Source: an uncultured Alistipes sp.
GTDB taxonomy: Bacteria > Bacteroidota > Bacteroidia > Bacteroidales > Rikenellaceae
Reading direction: 5' to 3'
Length of the DNA: 10,782 bases
Assembly (NCBI GenBank): GCA_947178455.1
Contig: CAMWYI010000052.1
Coordinates: forward strand, 1 to 10,782
Shown: positions 5,824-10,782 of the stretch, one piece after another
Layout of the letters: every line of letters starts with the position of its first letter
How positions within the stretch are numbered: the stretch's first letter is position 1
Position numbers and translations under genes: made by a program
The notes under the pieces: generated by a model
What the model was told of the DNA's origin: nothing
Database searches by the model: none
What the model saw: only the letters and a program-made list of their open reading frames with translations

Positions 5824-7839
5824 TCAGTTGGGGAAACCGTAGTCCTGTTGCAACACTCCGTTGTAGTCGCGAATCATGTTCGCCGGAATCGGATAGAACG
5901 GGCAGTTCACAGCACCGTACTTCGGATCGGCCAAACCTCTGGCGATGTCTTCCAAGTACTCTTTGAAACTGCTCTTCGGTTTGGTGATGCCGCTGTTGAG
6001 CTTGACTTCGCCCGTATCCTCGTCTTGGCTGTAAAACCAGCTCGTGGTACCGCCCGAAGCCAACGACGAATAGTATTCGGCCGACGGAGCCTTGCTGAGT
6101 TCATAATCGAGGTTCAGGTCGACGATCATCTCGTTATTCGCGTCGTATTTGTAATAAACGACTTTCGGAATCGCACGGGTAACCGTTTCGCCATTGACCT
6201 TGCGGGTCGGGAACTCGAATTTGTAACTCGGTTCTCCATTTTCAGGGATGATTTCCGCACAAGCGGTTTTCATGTCGGCGATAGCCTCGGCCAATTCACC
6301 CCAGCGAATCAGGTCCCATTTGCGGATGCCCTCGCCGACGAACTCCCAGCGGCGCTCGTCTTTGATAGCCTTCATGAACTTGTCGCCACGACGATCAGCC
6401 GCCTTACCTGCGAGATAAGCCTCGAAATCGGCATCCGACATCGTAGGAATAGCACGTTGGCGCACAGCCTTCAACGCAGCTTTAGCATCGGCGGTCGCCG
6501 AACCGTTGTAATTGTAGGCCGCTTCGGCGTACATCAGCAGAATGTCCGAATAACGCATCATCGGGAAAGCGACGCCCGTACCGGTCTTGGTATTGGCGGC
6601 GTAGGAAGCGGCAGCGAAATCGCTCGGCATCCACATCGTGTTCCACTTACCCACACGGAACTCCTGCGGGTTGCTGATGAGGTATTCGCTGATACCCGTA
6701 GTCGACTCTACGGCATTGGCGTAATCCGACGTGCTCGACATGTCGCGGAAGTCGGAGAAGCATACCGAAACGGGACGGCGCGTATCTTCGGGATGATACG
6801 AATAGTAGAATTCGATCGGCACGAAAATCTGTCCCTGCGTACCGTAACCGTACTTGGTCGTAGTGGTACGGATACGCGGGCCGATAGTATAACCGAACTC
6901 GGACGAACGCGACAGAATGAATCCGATTTGGTAGAGCACCTCGTTGTCGACATACTGCCGCTGGTTGATAGTCCGCCAGAAAGTTTCATAGCCCGAATAG
7001 TCGGCCGAAGCCTGCGTGAGGCTGTAACCGCCTTCGTCCATCACGGTTTTGGTCTGATCCATTGCGATTTTGTAGTACTCCCGTGCATCGTCGGCAGGTT
7101 CGACCCATTCGCCTTCCGGCGTAAAGTTCCAACCAGCACGCATCAACGCCAGCTGGGCGCAAAGGCCGTGTGCGTATCCGCGCGTGATGCGTTCGGGCGT
7201 CTCCTGCTTCCAAGGAAGCTCGGATTCGTACTTCTGCAACTGGGCAATCAGCGTCTCCATAATCTCGAAACGGTCGGTTTTGGGCAGATAGACGTTCGAG
7301 AGGTCGGTTTTGGTAGCCTCCATCTTGAACGGCACGTTGCCCAACATCCGAACCAAATCGCGGTAGCACTGCGCGCGCAAAGCGATAGCCTCGCCGTGCA
7401 TCTGCACGAAGTCCGTTTCGCCCGACTTGTAGGCGGCGGAACCCTCGATGCCCTCGATCAACAGATTGGCGCGCTCGATAGCGACGTACAATGCCTCGAC
7501 GGCTTTGGTTACCATCGCACCCGAACCGTCGGTAGCCTCCATGTAGTTGGTCGTACCGCGACCGTCATCGCTGGCGGGTTTGGTGACGGTGAACGAACGA
7601 ATCTCCGTATCGCTCTGGCAGTTGAGAATGATGCCGAGGTACTGCGAATAAGTAGCGTCTTCGTTGAATTTGGAATAGACGCCCATCAGTCCCTTGTAGG
7701 TAAAATCGTAGTTCTCGTAGACGAGTTCGGGCGTGAACGCCGAGGGAGACTCCGGCTGCAGAAAATCCGAGCAGGAAGTAACCCCGAATCCGGTCGCCGC
7801 GAACATCAGCACATACGCATATAACTTTTTCATTTTCAT
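5824..7839 (-). CDS. RagB/SusD-family nutrient-binding outer membrane lipoprotein
   Basis: 671 residues, starting 12 nt after the SusC stop. The signal peptide ends at TSC (Cys23), followed by SDFLQPESPS, a typical SusD mature start. SusD hallmarks appear in order: RAQCYRDLVRMLGNVPF (155-171) in the TPR-like helical scaffold, MMRYSDILLMYAEAAY (427-442), ERRWEFVGEGIRKWDLIRWG (495-514), and the C-terminal YPIPANMI (649-656) with DYGFPN at the end. SusD proteins cap the extracellular side of SusC barrels and open like a lid to deliver glycan. It is longer than many SusD proteins (about 500-600 residues). Part of the extra length may be the segment at about 535-625, after the conserved RWG helix. 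Ligand specificity cannot be read directly; pectic oligosaccharide is inferred from the GH28 neighbour. Confidence 0.96.
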   Translation of the reverse strand: MKMKKLYAYVLMFAATGFGVTSCSDFLQPESPSAFTPELVYENYDFTYKGLMGVYSKFNEDATYSQYLGIILNCQSDTEIRSFTVTKPASDDGRGTTNYMEATDGSGAMVTKAVEALYVAIERANLLIEGIEGSAAYKSGETDFVQMHGEAIALRAQCYRDLVRMLGNVPFKMEATKTDLSNVYLPKTDRFEIMETLIAQLQKYESELPWKQETPERITRGYAHGLCAQLALMRAGWNFTPEGEWVEPADDAREYYKIAMDQTKTVMDEGGYSLTQASADYSGYETFWRTINQRQYVDNEVLYQIGFILSRSSEFGYTIGPRIRTTTTKYGYGTQGQIFVPIEFYYSYHPEDTRRPVSVCFSDFRDMSSTSDYANAVESTTGISEYLISNPQEFRVGKWNTMWMPSDFAAASYAANTKTGTGVAFPMMRYSDILLMYAEAAYNYNGSATADAKAALKAVRQRAIPTMSDADFEAYLAGKAADRRGDKFMKAIKDERRWEFVGEGIRKWDLIRWGELAEAIADMKTACAEIIPENGEPSYKFEFPTRKVNGETVTRAIPKVVYYKYDANNEMIVDLNLDYELSKAPSAEYYSSLASGGTTSWFYSQDEDTGEVKLNSGITKPKSSFKEYLEDIARGLADPKYGAVNCPFYPIPANMIRDYNGVLQQDYGFPN

Positions 7840-7851
7840 ACGGCTAATAGA

Positions 7852-10782
7852 TTAAAATGTGATGTTGGCACCTACCACCCACTGACGGGCACGCGGGAAT
7901 GCCGAATAATCGACGTTGGGAGTCAGCGGAGTGGAACGGCGCGTATCCACTTCGGGATCGTAGCCGGTGTAACCCGTCCAACAGAAGAGGTTGGTACCCG
8001 TGCAGTAAACGCGCAGACGGGACATGCCGATTTTCTTCGTCCACTTCTGCGGGAGCGTATAACCCACCGTCAGGTTCGACAGACGGAGGAACGAAGCGTC
8101 TTCCAACGCCCAATCGGTCAATACGCCGCGCGTGATGTTGGTCGGCGTCCAAATCGTAGCGTTCTCGTTGGCGGCACGCAGGGCGTCGATGTCGTTCATC
8201 AGCGTCGTACCGGTTTCCGGGTCGATATACGTAAATCGGTTGCGCATGATGCCCAGCAGGTTACCGTATTTACGAGTATTGAACGTCGACGTAAATTCGA
8301 TTTTGTTGGCATTGTAGACCTTGTTGCCGACGCTGTAGTTGAAATAAGCGGCGACGTCGAAGCCATAGAACTGGGCCGACAGGTTGAAACCGCCCGTAAT
8401 GGTCGGCTGCACGCAGCCCAAGACCTCGCGGTCGGACGAGTCGATTTTGCCATCGTTGTTCAAGTCCTTGATTTTCAAGGCACCCGGCATGGGCGAACCG
8501 CCGTAAGGCAGCGATTCGATGCCGTCTTTCGGTGTCCATGTAGCCGTTTTGGAATCGGGGTCGTAGGTATAGTTGAAATCATCGACCGTATAGAATCCGT
8601 CGCAACGGAAACCGTACACCTGACCAATCGGTTTGCCGACTTGAACCAAATAGTCGCCCAAGCCGCTGATGGTGCTTTCCCAACCCGAACCTACGAGCAT
8701 CGACTGAGCGTAACCCAGCTCCTCGACCTTATTCTTATTATAGGAGAGGTTGGCATTGAAATTCAAGCGGAAATTCTGCTTGTCGACCAGCACGGCATCC
8801 AACATCACCTCGACACCCTTGTTCGCGGTCTTACCGATGTTCTGATACTGCGAACTGAAACCCGACGAAGAGGGAATCGAAGCGGCAATCAACAGGTCTT
8901 TGGTCGTATTCCAATAGAGCTCGACCGAACCGGTCAACCGGTTGTTGAAGAAGCCGAAGTCGACACCCAAGTTACGGGTAATGGTGGTTTCCCACGTCAG
9001 TTCGGGATTGGGCAGCGAGCCTTTGGTGGTCATGATGCTCTGCTCGACACCGTTGATACCGTACATCTTCGAGGGCGACGAAACTTCGTACACATAGCGG
9101 TACAAGTCGTTGCCGATACGGTTGTTACCCGACGCACCGTAGGAGAAACGCAGTTTCAAGTTCGAGAGCCAGTCTTCGGCCCCTTTCATGAATTGTTCTT
9201 CGGAGATTCGCCAACCCACAGCAGCCGACGGGAAGTAACCCCACTGGTGACCCGGAGCGAATTTCGACGAACCGTCGGCACGAATCGAAGCCGTCAGCAT
9301 GTAGCGGCTGTCGAACGAGTAGTTCACACGGCCGAAGACCGACGCCAAGTTATTGGGCATGCCGTCGCTCGAGCTGATCGGGCGAGCCGTACCGAGGTCC
9401 ATGTTGGCCAGCGCGATTTTGCGCGTCACGGTTTTGGGGAAGTAGCGAGCCTCGACTTTCAGCGAGTTGGAAACGCTCGAATTGACCTCCTGACCCACCA
9501 TGACCGTCAAGTCGTGCCGTTGGTTAAACATTTTCTGATACGTCAGCGTATTGGCGATGCGCCACGTATAGGAATCTTTCTTCTGCCTCATGGCCACCGG
9601 CGCCAGATTGTTCTTGCGAGCCGTAGAGGTCGAAAGACCGTAGAACGCATCGTCTTTCTCGTCGTAGAGGTCTGCACCCCACTCCGAACGGAAGGTCAGG
9701 CCCTCGATGATTTTCCAGTTCAATGCACCGTTGTAGGTCTGACGCTGACGGGTGCTTTTCTTATACTCGTCGTTGGTGATGTCCACCGGATTCAAGAACT
9801 CGGCGGAGTTGGTAGCCAACAACTCTTCGATGTATTCGTCCCCTTCGGGCAGCATCTCGGCCAAACCGTTGGTAGGCATGTAACGGATAGCGTGTTTCAG
9901 ACGGGGAACCGACGAACCGCCTTCGGTCGACGAACCGGCACCCAACACCGTAGTGTAGGAGTAACGCGCTGTGAAATCGAACGTCAGGCCTTTGCAGATT
10001 TCGGCGTTCACTTTGGCGTTGATGTTGTTACGCATGAACGACGACCCAATCATGATGCTCTCGTCATCCATGTGGGTCAGACCGACGTTGTACTTGATTT
10101 TATCGGTACCGCCCGTAATCGACGCATTGTAGTTCTGCGTAAAGGCGGTGCGGCCGAAAATCTCCTGCTGCCAGTTGGTGGTCGACAGGTTCTTGTACAG
10201 CTCCAAGTCGCCGTATGCACCGTAATACTTCAAGAAAGCCGAATCGTTGTCCCACGACGTCGCCGTGCGGTTGGCCAGCTCATACTGCGAAGTGACGTAT
10301 TCATACGAATCGAGCACGTCCAGTTCATTGGCCAGATATTTCCAACCGAAATAGGCATTCAGCGAAACGGAGGTTTTTCCCTCCTTACCCGACTTGGTCG
10401 TAACGATTACGACACCGTTCGCACCGCGCGCACCGTAAATAGCCGTCGCCGAAGCATCCTTCAAGACGTCGATCGACTGGATGTCGCCCGGGGCGATGTC
10501 GTTGATCGAGCTGACGGGGAATCCGTCGACGATGAAGAGCGGCGAGTTGTCCTGCGTAATGGAGCCGCCGCCACGCACACGGATTTTGATTTCGGCATCG
10601 GGGCCGCCTTCGGAGGTGGTCACTTGCACACCGGCCATTCGGCCCGTAATCGCTTCCGCAGCCGACGAAACGGGCATCGCTTCGAGGACTTTGGAATTGA
10701 CCGACGAAACCGAACCGGTCAAATCCGAACGTTTCTGCACGCCGTAACCCACGACCACCACATCGTCCATGAGGGTCGAGGA
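7852..10782 (-). CDS. SusC/RagA-family TonB-linked outer membrane transporter, N-terminus outside the window
   Basis: The frame is open to the right edge: 976 residues are visible. The Met at 10770 is internal, because the edge reads STLMDDVVVVGYG, the conserved (E/D)VVVVGYG segment that follows the carboxypeptidase-regulatory-like domain in this family. The signal peptide and that domain (roughly 80-130 residues) are therefore missing. The plug domain shows IRVRGGGSI, PLFIVDG, and the signature around DVLKDASATAIYGARGANG (residues 105-123 of the visible part). The remainder is a 22-strand-type beta barrel with family motifs ADGSSKF, GYFPSAAVGWRISEE and a C-terminal NITF ending in Phe. DLNNDGKIDSSD (8431-8466) is an EF-hand-like, probably calcium-binding loop common in SusC proteins. 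It imports oligosaccharides into the periplasm with SusD, powered by TonB-ExbBD. The operon promoter must lie upstream, outside the window. Confidence 0.97.
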   Translation of the reverse strand, partial: SSTLMDDVVVVGYGVQKRSDLTGSVSSVNSKVLEAMPVSSAAEAITGRMAGVQVTTSEGGPDAEIKIRVRGGGSITQDNSPLFIVDGFPVSSINDIAPGDIQSIDVLKDASATAIYGARGANGVVIVTTKSGKEGKTSVSLNAYFGWKYLANELDVLDSYEYVTSQYELANRTATSWDNDSAFLKYYGAYGDLELYKNLSTTNWQQEIFGRTAFTQNYNASITGGTDKIKYNVGLTHMDDESIMIGSSFMRNNINAKVNAEICKGLTFDFTARYSYTTVLGAGSSTEGGSSVPRLKHAIRYMPTNGLAEMLPEGDEYIEELLATNSAEFLNPVDITNDEYKKSTRQRQTYNGALNWKIIEGLTFRSEWGADLYDEKDDAFYGLSTSTARKNNLAPVAMRQKKDSYTWRIANTLTYQKMFNQRHDLTVMVGQEVNSSVSNSLKVEARYFPKTVTRKIALANMDLGTARPISSSDGMPNNLASVFGRVNYSFDSRYMLTASIRADGSSKFAPGHQWGYFPSAAVGWRISEEQFMKGAEDWLSNLKLRFSYGASGNNRIGNDLYRYVYEVSSPSKMYGINGVEQSIMTTKGSLPNPELTWETTITRNLGVDFGFFNNRLTGSVELYWNTTKDLLIAASIPSSSGFSSQYQNIGKTANKGVEVMLDAVLVDKQNFRLNFNANLSYNKNKVEELGYAQSMLVGSGWESTISGLGDYLVQVGKPIGQVYGFRCDGFYTVDDFNYTYDPDSKTATWTPKDGIESLPYGGSPMPGALKIKDLNNDGKIDSSDREVLGCVQPTITGGFNLSAQFYGFDVAAYFNYSVGNKVYNANKIEFTSTFNTRKYGNLLGIMRNRFTYIDPETGTTLMNDIDALRAANENATIWTPTNITRGVLTDWALEDASFLRLSNLTVGYTLPQKWTKKIGMSRLRVYCTGTNLFCWTGYTGYDPEVDTRRSTPLTPNVDYSAFPRARQWVVGANITF

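Noticed and set aside
4250..5842. 530-codon plus-strand open frame opposite the three-domain lipoprotein gene
   Set aside because: Same-register antisense of a well-supported lipoprotein. It runs past the start of that gene only because the spacer happens to lack stops.
5848..7824. 658-codon plus-strand open frame opposite susD
   Set aside because: Antisense of an unmistakable SusD protein in the same register. It is long because the sense gene lacks TTA, CTA and TCA over this stretch, not because it is a gene.
10768..10770. ATG at 10770 as the SusC start
   Set aside because: The frame is open upstream to the edge and reads STLMDDVVVVGYG, an internal conserved segment. The true start lies outside the window.
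1..10782. Search for CRISPR repeats, tRNA genes, IS ends or phage genes
   Set aside because: I saw no repeat array, cloverleaf, transposase or terminal inverted repeat. The genes and short spacers account for the whole window.

Overview
The window is part of a polysaccharide utilization locus (PUL) from a Bacteroidota genome. The evidence is an adjacent SusC-like/SusD-like pair, lipoproteins whose lipidated Cys is followed by acidic residues (CSDDDD, CSDDE), and a promoter element fitting the Bacteroidales consensus TAnnTTTG. By my hand counts GC is about 50-60% in most genes, too high for typical Bacteroides. An Alistipes/Rikenellaceae-like gut or faecal bacterium is my best guess, but the sequence does not prove it.

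All five genes are on the minus strand, so transcription runs from high to low coordinates. In that order: (1) a SusC/RagA-family TonB-dependent transporter that enters from the right edge without its N-terminus (7852-10782); (2) a RagB/SusD-family glycan-binding lipoprotein 12 nt downstream (5824-7839); (3) and (4) two paralogous surface-type lipoproteins, each with N-terminal fibronectin type III-like domains and a C-terminal parallel beta-helix of the DUF4957/DUF5123 type (3818-5716 and 1348-3723); (5) a GH28 polygalacturonase-family enzyme that runs off the left edge (1-1131).

Genes 1 to 4 look like one operon. The susC/susD gap is 12 nt. The next two gaps, 107 and 94 nt, hold hairpins but no visible terminator or promoter. 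After gene 4 there is a bulged hairpin and then a clear intrinsic terminator. The GH28 gene follows with its own probable promoter, so it is likely a separate transcription unit.

Proposed division of labour (inference from the families): the two beta-helix lipoproteins and SusD capture a galacturonic-acid-containing glycan (pectin or pectic oligosaccharides) at the cell surface, SusC imports it across the outer membrane using TonB energy, and the GH28 enzyme hydrolyses galacturonosidic bonds. No regulator, polysaccharide lyase, tRNA, IS element or CRISPR array is visible. The least understood parts are the paired FN3/beta-helix lipoproteins; the rest is a recognisable PUL core.
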